From positions 1 to 64,000 of the forward strand of contig JBBILI010000027.1 in the NCBI GenBank assembly GCA_037445025.1: DNA of 64,000 nt, written 5' to 3'. The stretch is from CAIQQQ01 sp037445025. GTDB taxonomy: Bacteria > Pseudomonadota > Alphaproteobacteria > Acetobacterales > Acetobacteraceae. Position numbers and translations under genes: made by a program. Below are positions 32,965 to 41,269 of this stretch, one piece after another. The first letter of the stretch is position 1. Each line of letters begins with the position of its first letter. A model generated the notes under the pieces. That model saw nothing but the letters and a program-made list of their open reading frames with translations. It was not told the origin of the DNA and ran no database searches.

Positions 32965-33008
32965 TGAAAGTTTTTTGGTTCTTTTTTTCAAAAAAGAACT
33001 GCTTGCTT
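32965..33008. repeat. Single A/T-stem palindromic element before gyrA
   Basis: TGAAAGTTTTTTGG leads into a GGTTCTTTTTT/AAAAAAGAAC stem and then GCTTGCTT. Half-element orientation. It lies about 110 bases before the gyrA start and probably terminates the upstream transcript. Confidence 0.8.
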
Positions 33009-33116
33009 CCCCTCCCCTCGCCTGTTCTGGCCACCCGTGGCTGCAGGCGCTATAAGCCGCGGGCGTTTGGCCTGTGCGATTCCGTGTGGGCGTTTGAGAC
33101 CTGAAACGAGAGTATT

Positions 33117-35915
33117 TTGAGCGACACGCCTGAGGATCCGGCTGGGGCCCCGCCGACTGGAGACAGCCCGATCGACCCGACCCGTGGCGAGCTGCAGCCG
33201 ATCATGCTCGAGGAGGAGATGCGTCGCTCCTACCTTGACTATGCGATGTCGGTGATTGTCAGCCGGGCTTTGCCGGATGCGCGGGACGGGTTGAAGCCGG
33301 TGCATCGGCGGATTTTGTTTGCGATGCAGGAGGCCGGCTACACGCATGACAAGGCCTATCGCAAGTCCGCCCGTGTGGTGGGCGAGGTGATGGGCAAGTT
33401 TCATCCGCATGGTGACAGTGCCATTTATGACGCGATGGTGCGGATGGCGCAGCCGTTTTCGATGCGGGTGCGGTTGATTGATGGGCAAGGGAATTTCGGC
33501 TCGGTGGATGGCGATCCGCCGGCGGCGATGCGGTATACCGAGGTACGGCTGGCGCGGTCGAGTTCTTACCTTTTGGGGGATATTGACCGGGACACCGTTG
33601 ATTTTCAGCCGAATTATGATGAGAGCGAGAACGAGCCGAAGGTTTTGCCGGCGTCGTTTCCGAATCTGTTGATCAATGGGGCTGGCGGCATTGCGGTGGG
33701 GATGGCGACGAATATTCCGCCGCACAATCCCGGCGAGATCATCGATGCGACGTTGCGGCTGATCGAGGATCCCGAGGCGACGCTTGAGCAGCTGATGACG
33801 ATTGTGCCGGGGCCGGATTTTCCGACCGGGGGGATCATTCTCGGACGGTCGGGCATTCGCTCGGGATTTGAGACCGGGCGGGGGTCGATCATCATCCGGG
33901 CGCGCACCGAGATCGAGGAGCTGCGGAAGGATCGGTGGGCGATCATTGTCACCGAGCTGCCGTATCAGGTGAACAAGGCGACGTTGATGGAGCGCATTGC
34001 CGATCTGGTGCGCAACAAGCTGATCGAGGGGATTTCGGATCTGCGGGACGAGAGCGATCGCTCCGGGATGCGGATGGTGGTGGAGCTGAAGCGGGACGCG
34101 AATGCGGATGTGGTGCTGAACCATCTGTTTCGGTTTACGTCGATGCAGACCAGCTTTGGGTTGAATATGTTGGCGCTGGATGGCGGCCGACCGCGGCTGA
34201 TGGGGCTGAAGGACGCGCTGCAGGTTTTTATCCGGTTTCGCGAAGAGGTGGTGCTGCGGCGGGCGACGTTCGATCTGGGGAAGGCGCGGGAGCGGGCACA
34301 TACCTTGGTGGGCCTGGCGATTGCGGTGGCGAATATCGATGAGGTGATCGCGGTGATCCGGGCTTCGCCCGATGCGGCCTCCGCGCGGGCGGCGCTGATG
34401 GCGCGGGACTGGCCGGCGCATGATGTGGCGCCGCTGCTGGCGCTGATCGAGGATGAGCGGAATGTGCTGACGGAGGCCGGCACGGTGCGGCTGACCGATG
34501 AGCAGGCGCGGGCGATTCTGGATATAAGGCTGCAGCGGCTGACCGGGCTGGAGCAGGAGAAGATCGGCGGCGAGATGCGGGAGGTGGCGGAGAAGATCGC
34601 CGATCTGCTCGCCATCATCGGCAGCCATATCCGGCGGATGGAGGTGATCCGTGAGGAGCTGGTGCGGGTTCGGGCGGAGATCCCCAGTCCGCGGATGTCT
34701 GAGATCATGGATGGCGGGGCGGATCAGGACGATGAGAGCCTGATCGAGCCGGGGCAGATGGTGGTGACCATCACGCGCGATGGGTTCATCAAGCGGACGG
34801 CGCTGGATATTTTCCGCCAGCAGAATCGCGGTGGGCGGGGGCGCAGCGGGGCTGGGACGCGGGGGGACGACATCGTCACGCGCAGCTTCAACGCGCATAC
34901 GCATCAGTTCGTGCTGTTCTTTTCGTCGGGCGGGAAGGCGTATCGGGAGAAGGTGTGGCGGCTGCCGGAGGGGAGCCCGACCTCCAAGGGCCGCGCGCTG
35001 GTGAACATGCTGCCGGATCTGGGGTCGGACACGATCACGACGGTGCTGCCGCTGCCGCAGGATGAGGGGCTGTGGGAGAATCTGCATCTGGTGTTCGCCA
35101 CCGCTTCGGGCGGCATCCGGCGCAACAGGCTGTCGGATTTCCGCAATGTGCGGTCTTCCGGGCTGATTGCGATGAAGCTGGATGAGGGCGATCATCTGGT
35201 GGGGGTGGCGACGTGCCGTGAGGGCGACGATCTGCTGCTGGCGACGCGGATGGGGCGGTGCCTGCGCTGCCAGATCACCGATGATGTGCTGCGGGTGTTC
35301 GCGGGGCGGGACAGTTCCGGCGTGCGCGGCATCAAGCTGGCGGACAAGGACGAGGTGATCAGCCTTTCGGTGCTGAGCCATGTGGAGGCCAGCATGGGCG
35401 AGCGGGCGGCCTACCTCAAATATGCCTCGGCCAAGCGTCGGGCGGGGGATGAGGAGGAGGTCGCTGTTGATCCTGAGGACATCGTGGCCGATGAAGCCGT
35501 GTCGCCCGAGCGTCTGGCCGAGCTGGAGCAGCGGGAGGAGATTCTGCTGACGGTGACCGATATCGGCTTCGGCAAGCGCAGCTCGGCCTATGAGTATCGC
35601 GTGTCCGGGCGCGGTGGGCAGGGCATTGCCAACATCACGCTGTCGGCGCGGACGGGCACCGCGGTGGCCGGCACCTTCCCGGTGCGCCAGGGCGACGGGG
35701 TGATGATGGTGACCAATCTGGGCCGGCTGATCCGCGTGCCGTCGGACCAGGTGCGCATCACCGGGCGCACGGCGATGGGTGTCACGCTGTTCCGGCTTGA
35801 CACGGGCGAGCGGGTGACGAGTGTCTTTCCGGTGATTGAACCAGAAGCCTCGGATGAGGCGGCGCCGGATGCGCCGCCTGCCAGCGGGGACACGATCGAG
35901 GATACGGATGTCTGA
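33117..35915 (+). CDS. gyrA: DNA gyrase subunit A
   Basis: 932 residues from TTG 33117, the only suitable start before the conserved N-terminus. Catalytic Tyr in AAMRYTEVRL. The quinolone-determining region HPHGDSAIYDAMVRMAQ keeps the wild-type Ser and Asp (E. coli 83 and 87 positions). GyrA box QNRGGRG and the six-bladed C-terminal domain are present (SSGVRGIKL, GGQGIANI, TAMGVTLFRL), with an acidic insert around EEEVAVDPEDIVADEA. Cuts and rejoins DNA with GyrB to introduce negative supercoils. Overlaps coaD by 8 bases. Confidence 0.98.
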   Translation: MSDTPEDPAGAPPTGDSPIDPTRGELQPIMLEEEMRRSYLDYAMSVIVSRALPDARDGLKPVHRRILFAMQEAGYTHDKAYRKSARVVGEVMGKFHPHGDSAIYDAMVRMAQPFSMRVRLIDGQGNFGSVDGDPPAAMRYTEVRLARSSSYLLGDIDRDTVDFQPNYDESENEPKVLPASFPNLLINGAGGIAVGMATNIPPHNPGEIIDATLRLIEDPEATLEQLMTIVPGPDFPTGGIILGRSGIRSGFETGRGSIIIRARTEIEELRKDRWAIIVTELPYQVNKATLMERIADLVRNKLIEGISDLRDESDRSGMRMVVELKRDANADVVLNHLFRFTSMQTSFGLNMLALDGGRPRLMGLKDALQVFIRFREEVVLRRATFDLGKARERAHTLVGLAIAVANIDEVIAVIRASPDAASARAALMARDWPAHDVAPLLALIEDERNVLTEAGTVRLTDEQARAILDIRLQRLTGLEQEKIGGEMREVAEKIADLLAIIGSHIRRMEVIREELVRVRAEIPSPRMSEIMDGGADQDDESLIEPGQMVVTITRDGFIKRTALDIFRQQNRGGRGRSGAGTRGDDIVTRSFNAHTHQFVLFFSSGGKAYREKVWRLPEGSPTSKGRALVNMLPDLGSDTITTVLPLPQDEGLWENLHLVFATASGGIRRNRLSDFRNVRSSGLIAMKLDEGDHLVGVATCREGDDLLLATRMGRCLRCQITDDVLRVFAGRDSSGVRGIKLADKDEVISLSVLSHVEASMGERAAYLKYASAKRRAGDEEEVAVDPEDIVADEAVSPERLAELEQREEILLTVTDIGFGKRSSAYEYRVSGRGGQGIANITLSARTGTAVAGTFPVRQGDGVMMVTNLGRLIRVPSDQVRITGRTAMGVTLFRLDTGERVTSVFPVIEPEASDEAAPDAPPASGDTIEDTDV

Positions 35916-36435
35916 GACCGCTCCCACCGCCACGTTCCGCACCGGGCTGTATCCCGGCACGTTCGACCCGATCACCAACGGGCATCTGGACATCATCGCG
36001 CGAGCGGCGCGGATGATGCGGAAGCTGGTGGTGGGGGTGGCGATGAATGCCGGCAAAGGGCCGCTGTTCCCGATCGCGGAGCGAGCCGAGCTGGTGGAGG
36101 CGGAGATGGAGACCATCCGTGCGCGCACCGGCACCGAGATCGTGGTGGTGCCGTTCGACATGCTGCTGGTGCATTTCGCGCGTGAGATCGGTGCCAGCGT
36201 GATTGTGCGCGGGCTGCGCGCGGTGTCGGATTTCGATTACGAGATCCAGATGGCCGGGCTCAACTACCGGCTTGCGCCGGATGTGGAGACGGTGTTCCTG
36301 ATGGCGAGCGAGACGCACCAGTTCATCTCCTCGCGTTTCGTCAAGGAGATTGCGGCGCTGGGGGGCGACATCTCGACCTTCGTGCCGAAATTGACCTTGG
36401 ACCGCACGCTGGCCCGCGTCGCTTCCCGGCGCTGA
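35908..36435 (+). CDS. coaD: Phosphopantetheine adenylyltransferase
   Basis: 175 residues from ATG 35908, overlapping the gyrA stop. Nucleotidyltransferase motif GTFDPITNGHLDII (residues ~17-30, with the TxGH His), IVRGLRAVSDFDYE, and C-terminal ISSRFVKEIAALGGD. Catalyses the penultimate step of CoA synthesis (ATP + 4'-phosphopantetheine to dephospho-CoA). The gyrA-coaD-PPIase order recurs in alphaproteobacteria. Confidence 0.97.
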   Translation: MSETAPTATFRTGLYPGTFDPITNGHLDIIARAARMMRKLVVGVAMNAGKGPLFPIAERAELVEAEMETIRARTGTEIVVVPFDMLLVHFAREIGASVIVRGLRAVSDFDYEIQMAGLNYRLAPDVETVFLMASETHQFISSRFVKEIAALGGDISTFVPKLTLDRTLARVASRR

Positions 36436-36458
36436 GCTGCCTTACTCGGAGATGAACC

Positions 36459-37010
36459 ATGCGCCGTCGCGCCCTGCTTGCCTGTGTTGCTGCAACCCCT
36501 GTTCTGGAAATGATGATGATCGAAGCCTCCGCGGCTGACCTCGACCTGGAGAACACCGTCTATCTCGACCTGAAATACGGCCGGGTGGTGATCCAGCTGC
36601 TGCCGGACATCGCGCCGCTGCATGTGGCGCGAATCAAGCTGCTGTGCCGCGAGGGGTTCTATGACGGCACGCCGTTCCACCGCGTGATCGACGGGTTCAT
36701 GGCGCAGGGCGGCGACCCCACCGGGACCGGGACGGGCGGCAGCAAGTATGGCAACGTGAAAGCCGAGTTCAGCAAGGTGCGCAAGTTCCTGCGCGGCACG
36801 GTGGGCGCTGCGCGCTCGCAGAACCCGGATTCGGCGGACAGCCAGTTCTTCATCATGTTCAAGCCGGCGCCGTTTCTGGATGGACAGTACACCATCTGGG
36901 GCCAGGTGATCTCGGGCATGGAGTTTGTCGACCAGATCAAGCGCGGCGAGCCGGTGCGTGATCCGGACCGGATTGTCCATATGCGGATTGCAGCTGACGT
37001 GAAGAACTGA
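36459..37010 (+). CDS. Cyclophilin-type peptidylprolyl isomerase, exported
   Basis: 183 residues with an N-terminal signal (RRRALLACVAATPVLEMMM, ending near SAAD). Cyclophilin core: LDLKYGRVVIQLLPDIAP, FYDGTPFHRVIDGFMAQGGDP (catalytic Arg), GSKYGNVKAEF, SADSQFFIMF and GQVISGMEFVD. Catalyses cis-trans isomerisation of Xaa-Pro bonds, probably in the periplasm. Short spacer from coaD, so the same operon is likely. Confidence 0.95.
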   Translation: MRRRALLACVAATPVLEMMMIEASAADLDLENTVYLDLKYGRVVIQLLPDIAPLHVARIKLLCREGFYDGTPFHRVIDGFMAQGGDPTGTGTGGSKYGNVKAEFSKVRKFLRGTVGAARSQNPDSADSQFFIMFKPAPFLDGQYTIWGQVISGMEFVDQIKRGEPVRDPDRIVHMRIAADVKN

Positions 37011-37037
37011 CCTGCACCGCCACGGCTTGACCACCCG

Positions 37038-37060
37038 CCCGCGTTGTCGTTCAACGCGGG
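37038..37060. terminator. 9-bp hairpin between PPIase gene and tRNA-Lys
   Basis: CCCGCGTTG at 37038-37046 pairs with 37052-37060 around a 5-base loop. No T-tract follows. It could end the gyrA-coaD-PPIase transcript or be a processing signal ahead of the tRNA. Confidence 0.5.
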
Positions 37061-37064
37061 CAGC

Positions 37065-37140
37065 GAGCGCGTAGCTCAGTCGGTAGAGCACGTGACTTTT
37101 AATCATGGGGTCGAGGGTTCGAATCCCTCCGCGCTCACCA
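37065..37140 (+). tRNA. tRNA-Lys (anticodon TTT)
   Basis: 76 bases with encoded CCA. Acceptor stem GAGCGCG/CGCGCTC, D-arm GTAGCTCAGTCGGTAGAGC, anticodon loop CTTTTAA giving TTT, and T-arm GAGGGTTCGAATCCCTC. Discriminator base A. All stems pair. Confidence 0.97.
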
Positions 37141-37173
37141 TCCTCTTCGTCGCAATCAGAGACATCACACCCC

Positions 37174-37255
37174 TACCAACGGTCATCAAGACGGACCGCT
37201 GGTATTTGTCTGGGTCTGGCACACCGCCGCCGGCCAACCCCGCGCGCGATACCAG
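37174..37255. repeat. 82-bp TACCAACGG palindromic repeat, copy 2
   Basis: Begins TACCAACGGTCAT, carries the GCCGCCGGCCAACCC core and ends GCGCGATACCAG. Same length and order as 19399-19480, with several mismatches that weaken its first stem. It lies just downstream of tRNA-Lys and at the 3' end of the broken glycosyltransferase. Confidence 0.85.
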
Positions 37256-37279
37256 CAGCGCCGGTTTCGCCCTGATAGG

Positions 37280-38250
37280 TTATCGCTGCAGGGATCGAGA
37301 GATCGCGGCGTATCTCTCGGCCACCACGCGTGCCGAGAAGTTTGACTGCACATGAAGATGCGTGCGGCTTCGGTCGATCTCGCCGATGCGGCCGTTGCCG
37401 GACAGCCTGTCGTCCAATGTGTGTCCGAGACACCCCGTTTGACCGTCGAGGATGAGTTCGGGCACGACGCCGCGGGCGAAGCAGAGTTCCGGGCAGCCCA
37501 GAGCCATCGCCTCCAGCACCACCGTGGCCCCGGGCTCCTCCCATTCAGCAGAGCCCGCGCATGGCCCAACTGGTCGATCTTCCGGGCGAGGTCGACCTGG
37601 CCGCTATACTTGACCTGGTCATCGTCCAGATGCGGCTCGATCTCCGTGCGGTAGTATTCGACCGAGCCGGGGAAGTCGTGTTCGATGATCCCGGCCAGGA
37701 TGATCGGCACCCCCGCCTGCTTCGCAGCCTGGATGCGAAATGCGCGCCCTTCTGCGGCGCAAAGCGGGCGAGCCAGGCGACGTAGGATCCGGTCGGTTCG
37801 GTGCAGAGCCGGTCGTCGGACATCGGCATACCCAGGTGCACCACGCCGGCCACATTGAGGTCATAAGGCAGGTTCTGCCGCGCCCGATGGCTGACGGTGA
37901 CGATGGGGGCGGGGCGGATCCATTCGAGGAAGAGGTCGTCGGCGTCGCCGGTCCAGTCATTGACCCGGTCGAACGGGAAGTTGGAGTAAAGCGTAGTCAC
38001 GTGAGGGGTCTGGATGCGCTCCATTGCGGGGAGCCTGTACATGTCCGCCGTGGAGAACAGGTGCGTGTGTACAACATCGTATTGCCCGGATTGCTCCAGT
38101 GATTTCGCGAGGTGGCAATAGGCCTTCAGATGCGCAAGCCACGGCACGCCGTCACGCAGCAGCGATGGTGGATCGAACGACTGCACCGGCGCCTTGCACA
38201 GCCGGGCGGCTTCGTTCGGCCACCGTGAGGACCCTGCACCGGAACGGCGC
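37280..38250 (-). pseudogene. Glycosyltransferase family 4, truncated and twice frameshifted
   Basis: Three minus frames read on as one GT4 protein. From ~38250 down to ~37740: DVVHTHLFSTAD, TTLYSNFPFDRVND, YVAWLARFAPQKGAHFA. Next frame to ~37545: IQAAKQAGVPIILAGI and YSGQVDLARKIDQLGHARALLN. Third frame to 37280: EEPGATVVLEAMALGCPEL and C-terminal AERYAAISRSL. Two single-base shifts, near 37738 and 37543, break it. The N-terminal ~60-80 residues normally holding the Gly-rich acceptor domain are missing. Inactive remnant beside a tRNA. Confidence 0.85.
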
Positions 38251-38319
38251 GCCGTGCTAACCTTCCTCAGCGCGCAGCCCAAGCAGGCGGCGGACGCGAG
38301 CCACAGGAAGAAGACAGAG

Positions 38320-38703
38320 ATGCAGCGCCGTGACATCAACGCCGAAGACGGACCCGCACCGGCCGGTCAATACACCCAGGCTGTCGAGGTCACCGGCGTC
38401 ACGCGCACGCTCTATATCAGCGGGCAGGTCGGCGCCGAACTGGACGGCACCGTGCCTGACGACGCGGCGGCGCAGGCCCGGCTGGTGTGGCGCAACATCG
38501 GGGCCCAACTGGCGGCGGCCGGGATGGGGTGGGCCAACATCGTCAAGCTCACCACCATCATTCCGGACGCCGCCGACATTGCGGCCAGCCGGGCGGCACG
38601 CGGTGCGGCGCTGGGCGAGCTGAAGCCGGCCAGCACGCTGATCGTGGGCGGGCTGGCCAACCCCGCCTGGAAGATCGAGATCGAGGCGATCGCGGTCGCC
38701 TGA
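38320..38703 (+). CDS. RidA family protein
   Basis: 127 residues from ATG 38320 (AGGAAG region upstream). RidA core: YTQAVEVTGVTRTLYISGQVGAELDG, ARLVWRNIGAQLAAAGMGWANIVKLTTIIPD, AARGAALGELKPASTLIVGGL and a C-terminal KIEIEAIAVA. The usual catalytic Arg position reads PASTLIVGGLANP, typical of non-archetypal RidA subgroups. Enamine/imine deaminase-like role is inference. Confidence 0.88.
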   Translation: MQRRDINAEDGPAPAGQYTQAVEVTGVTRTLYISGQVGAELDGTVPDDAAAQARLVWRNIGAQLAAAGMGWANIVKLTTIIPDAADIAASRAARGAALGELKPASTLIVGGLANPAWKIEIEAIAVA

Positions 38704-38706
38704 GGC

Positions 38707-39060
38707 TCAGCGCCAGAGGCGACGCAGGCGCAGGAACCCGGCATAGCCGAGTTCCAGCACAGGCAGAACCAGCGGCGTTGCCGCGATCCGGCCGAGCCAG
38801 GCCCAGCGCGGCAGGCTCTGCCAGAGAGCGGCGAAGGCGGCGGCGCCGCTGACCATGCGGCCGTCGGCGCGGCGCACATGCATGCGGGCCAGCGCCTGGT
38901 CGCGGGTCAGCGACGCGCCGAGCGCTGACGGGTCACAGCTGGCGACGTCGACGAAGGTCAGGCGGTCGGCTCCGGTCGCGCGGCGATACTGCGCGATCTC
39001 GCGCGTGCAGACCGGGCAGCCGCCGTCGTAATACACGGTTGTCGTTGCATCCTGTTCCAT
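38707..39060 (-). CDS. DCC family thiol-disulfide oxidoreductase-like protein (DUF393)
   Basis: 117 residues from ATG 39060 (ATG 39069 also possible). Starts TTVYYDGGCPVCTREIAQYRR, with the family DGxCxxC motif, then FVDVASCD, RMHVRRADGRMVSGAAAFAALW and LGRIAATPLVLPVLE. Small thioredoxin-like fold, possibly membrane-associated by its C-terminal hydrophobic region. Physiological partner unknown. Convergent with ridA and divergent from coq7. Confidence 0.9.
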   Translation of the reverse strand: MEQDATTTVYYDGGCPVCTREIAQYRRATGADRLTFVDVASCDPSALGASLTRDQALARMHVRRADGRMVSGAAAFAALWQSLPRWAWLGRIAATPLVLPVLELGYAGFLRLRRLWR

Positions 39061-39131
39061 GCTCAGCACATGGGGCGCGCCGGCGCCGCGCCAAGCCTTG
39101 CGGGGATCCGGCGCAGCGCCATCTCATTGAC

Positions 39132-39674
39132 ATGGACATGATCGCCCCCGCCCCGCCTGCCCTGCCCGCCTGGCTCGATGCCGAGCTGCGCTCCGACCAT
39201 GCCGGCGAGACCGGTGCGGTGATGATCTATCGCGGCATCCTCGCCTGCTGCCGCGATCCTGCGATCCGCGATTTCGCAACCCGGCACGGCGCCACCGAGC
39301 AGGGCCATCTTGACCTGATCGAGGACGTGCTGCCGCCCCCCCGGCGCAGCGTGCTGCTGCCGATCTGGCGGGTGGCGGGGTTTCTCACCGGCGCGCTGCC
39401 CGCCATGGCAGGGCCGCACGCGGTGTACGCCACGATCGACGCGGTGGAGACCTTCGTCGATCACCATTACCAGCAGCAGATCGACCGGCTGGACGCCGAG
39501 GGCAGCCATCCGCAGATCCGGGCACTGCTGGAGCGGTGCCGCACGGAGGAGGTGCATCATCGCGACGAAGCGCGGCAGGCGGCGGGCGGGGTGCGCGGCG
39601 GGTTGATCCGGCTCTGGGCGCGTATCGTCGAGAGCGGCAGCAGGACGGCGGTGGCGGCGGCGCGGCGGGTTTGA
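39132..39674 (+). CDS. coq7: Demethoxyubiquinone hydroxylase Coq7
   Basis: 180 residues from ATG 39132 (39138 possible). Di-iron ligands appear in order: RSDHAGETGAVMIYRG (Glu), ATEQGHLDLIE (Glu..His), TIDAVETFVDHHYQQQID (Glu), and RTEEVHHRDEA (Glu..His). Hydroxylates demethoxyubiquinone in the penultimate step of ubiquinone synthesis; peripheral membrane protein. Presence supports an alphaproteobacterial source with ubiquinone. Confidence 0.95.
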   Translation: MDMIAPAPPALPAWLDAELRSDHAGETGAVMIYRGILACCRDPAIRDFATRHGATEQGHLDLIEDVLPPPRRSVLLPIWRVAGFLTGALPAMAGPHAVYATIDAVETFVDHHYQQQIDRLDAEGSHPQIRALLERCRTEEVHHRDEARQAAGGVRGGLIRLWARIVESGSRTAVAAARRV

Positions 39675-39746
39675 TCGCGCCGGGAGATGACTTGGGGCGG
39701 GGATGCACTTAGGCTGCTCCGACCCTGATCATCGGAGAAGCGTGCC

Positions 39747-40589
39747 ATGCTGTCCCGTCGTGCCATCGCTGCTCTCGGCAGCACCGCGGCCCTTGCCACC
39801 GCAAGCCTGATCACGCCGGCTTCCGCCCAGACGCCGGACAGCGAAGGCACCTTCGCGCGCATCCGCCGCACCCGCAAACTGCGCATCGCCGGCATTGTCG
39901 GCACCGAGCCGTATTATCACCGCGACATCGCCACGGGGCAGTGGAGCGGGTTCTGCGTCTCCATGGGCCAGGACCTCGCCAAGTCGATGGAGGCCGAGCT
40001 GGAGATCTCCGAGACCACCTGGGGCAACTCGGTGCTCGACCTGCAGGCCAACAAGATCGACATCATGTTCGGCCTCTCCCCCACCCCATCGCGCGCGCTG
40101 GTGGTGGAGTTCACGCGGCCGATCCTCAACAACACCTTCACCATCGTCGCCCGGGCCGGGTTCGAGCCGAAGACCTGGGAGGATCTCAACAGGCCGGAGG
40201 TGCGGGTGGCCGTGGATATCGGCTCGTCGCACGACCTCTATGCCCGCCGCGCGCTGCCGAAATGCACGCTCGTCGCGCTGAAGACCCCCGATGACGCGAC
40301 GCTGGCCGTGCAGTCCGGCCGGGCGGACTGCGTGATCCAGGTGATCCTGCTGTCGATGGTGACGGTGAAAAAGAACCCCAAGGTCGGCCGCGTCATCGTG
40401 CCGACGCCGGTGGTGGGCCAACCGACCTGTGCCGGTGTGCGGCCGGATGCCGATCAGCGCTTCCTGTCCTTCGTCGACAACTGGCTCGCCTACAACGCCG
40501 CTCTTTACGCCATCAAAGGCTGGATCACCGAGAATCTCGCCCTGGTCGGCATCCAGCCCGACGATGTGCCACCGCTGGTGCAGTTCTGA
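39747..40589 (+). CDS. Amino-acid ABC transporter substrate-binding protein
   Basis: 280 residues. Signal peptide LSRRAIAALGSTAALATASLI up to ~SAQ. Family 3 binding-protein fold: RTRKLRIAGIVGTEPYY, GFCVSMGQDLAKSMEAELEI, LQANKIDIMFGLSPTPSRALVVEFT and YAINGWIT-type C-terminal (LYAIKGWITENLALVG). Periplasmic receptor. GGAGAAG lies before the ATG. First gene of a four-gene set with a racemase, one permease and a D-amino-acid dehydrogenase, suggesting a D- or racemised amino-acid ligand. Confidence 0.92.
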   Translation: MLSRRAIAALGSTAALATASLITPASAQTPDSEGTFARIRRTRKLRIAGIVGTEPYYHRDIATGQWSGFCVSMGQDLAKSMEAELEISETTWGNSVLDLQANKIDIMFGLSPTPSRALVVEFTRPILNNTFTIVARAGFEPKTWEDLNRPEVRVAVDIGSSHDLYARRALPKCTLVALKTPDDATLAVQSGRADCVIQVILLSMVTVKKNPKVGRVIVPTPVVGQPTCAGVRPDADQRFLSFVDNWLAYNAALYAIKGWITENLALVGIQPDDVPPLVQF

Positions 40590-40600
40590 TCCCGCCTTCT

Positions 40601-41269
40601 TTGGGAATCCTGGTGCTGGACACGTCGTTCCCGCGCCCGCCGGGCGACGTGGCCCACCCTGCGAGCTGGCCGTTCCCGGTGGTGCTGCACACCGTGCGCG
40701 GCGCCACGGCGCGGCGGATCGTGGACGGCGATGACACAGCGCTCGACGCCTTCGTGGCCGGCGCCCACGCGTTGGCCATCGCGGGTGCGGTGGGGGTGAT
40801 CACCTCGTGCGGTTTTCTGGCCGTGCAGCAGCAGGCGCTGGCCGCGCGCAGCCCCGTGCCGGTGGCAACGTCCGCTTTGCTGCTGATCCCGATGCTGGCG
40901 CGCTGTCTGCCGGGCGGGCAGCGGGTCGGCGTCATCACCTATGACGCCGCTTCCCTCACCGCGGCACATTTTCATGCGGTGGGCGCCGATCCCGCCACGC
41001 CCGTGGCCGGACTGCCGCCGGATGGCGCGTTTCACCGTATGATCGAGCAGGACGGGCCGTACGACACGGCGGCGCTGGAGGCGGAGGTGCTGGCCACGGC
41101 CGCCGACCTGCTGCAGCGCCACCACGGCATCGGCGCCCTGGTGCTGGAATGCACCAATCTGCCGCCGTTCGCCGCGTCCCTGCGGCGCCGCACGGGGCTG
41201 GCGGTGCATGACGTGATCACGCTCGGCACCTGGTTCCATGCCGGGCTCACCGAACGGCGTTTCGTATGA
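40601..41269 (+). CDS. Aspartate/glutamate/hydantoin racemase family protein
   Basis: 222 residues from TTG 40601, which gives the family N-terminus GILVLDTSFPRPPGDVAHPASWPF. Two catalytic cysteines: VITSCGFLA (~70) and VLECTNLPP (~190). Cofactor-independent racemase using a two-Cys mechanism. Overlaps the permease start by 4 bases. Neighbouring D-amino-acid dehydrogenase suggests it interconverts L and D forms of an imported amino acid. Exact substrate unknown; hydantoin racemase is an alternative. Confidence 0.88.
   Translation: MGILVLDTSFPRPPGDVAHPASWPFPVVLHTVRGATARRIVDGDDTALDAFVAGAHALAIAGAVGVITSCGFLAVQQQALAARSPVPVATSALLLIPMLARCLPGGQRVGVITYDAASLTAAHFHAVGADPATPVAGLPPDGAFHRMIEQDGPYDTAALEAEVLATAADLLQRHHGIGALVLECTNLPPFAASLRRRTGLAVHDVITLGTWFHAGLTERRFV

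Noticed and set aside
32965..33050. Short frames reading KVFWFFFSKKN or LLLLFFRKEVL
   Set aside because: These peptides recur only where frames cross the A/T-stem elements, so they are translations of the repeat and not genes.
32988..36161. 1057-residue minus-strand frame, His/Arg/Pro-rich
   Set aside because: Antisense to gyrA and coaD; no recognisable domain, low-complexity composition.
37065..37280. Possible phage or island attachment site at tRNA-Lys
   Set aside because: No integrase and no second copy of the tRNA 3' end was found in the window; only the 82-bp repeat follows.
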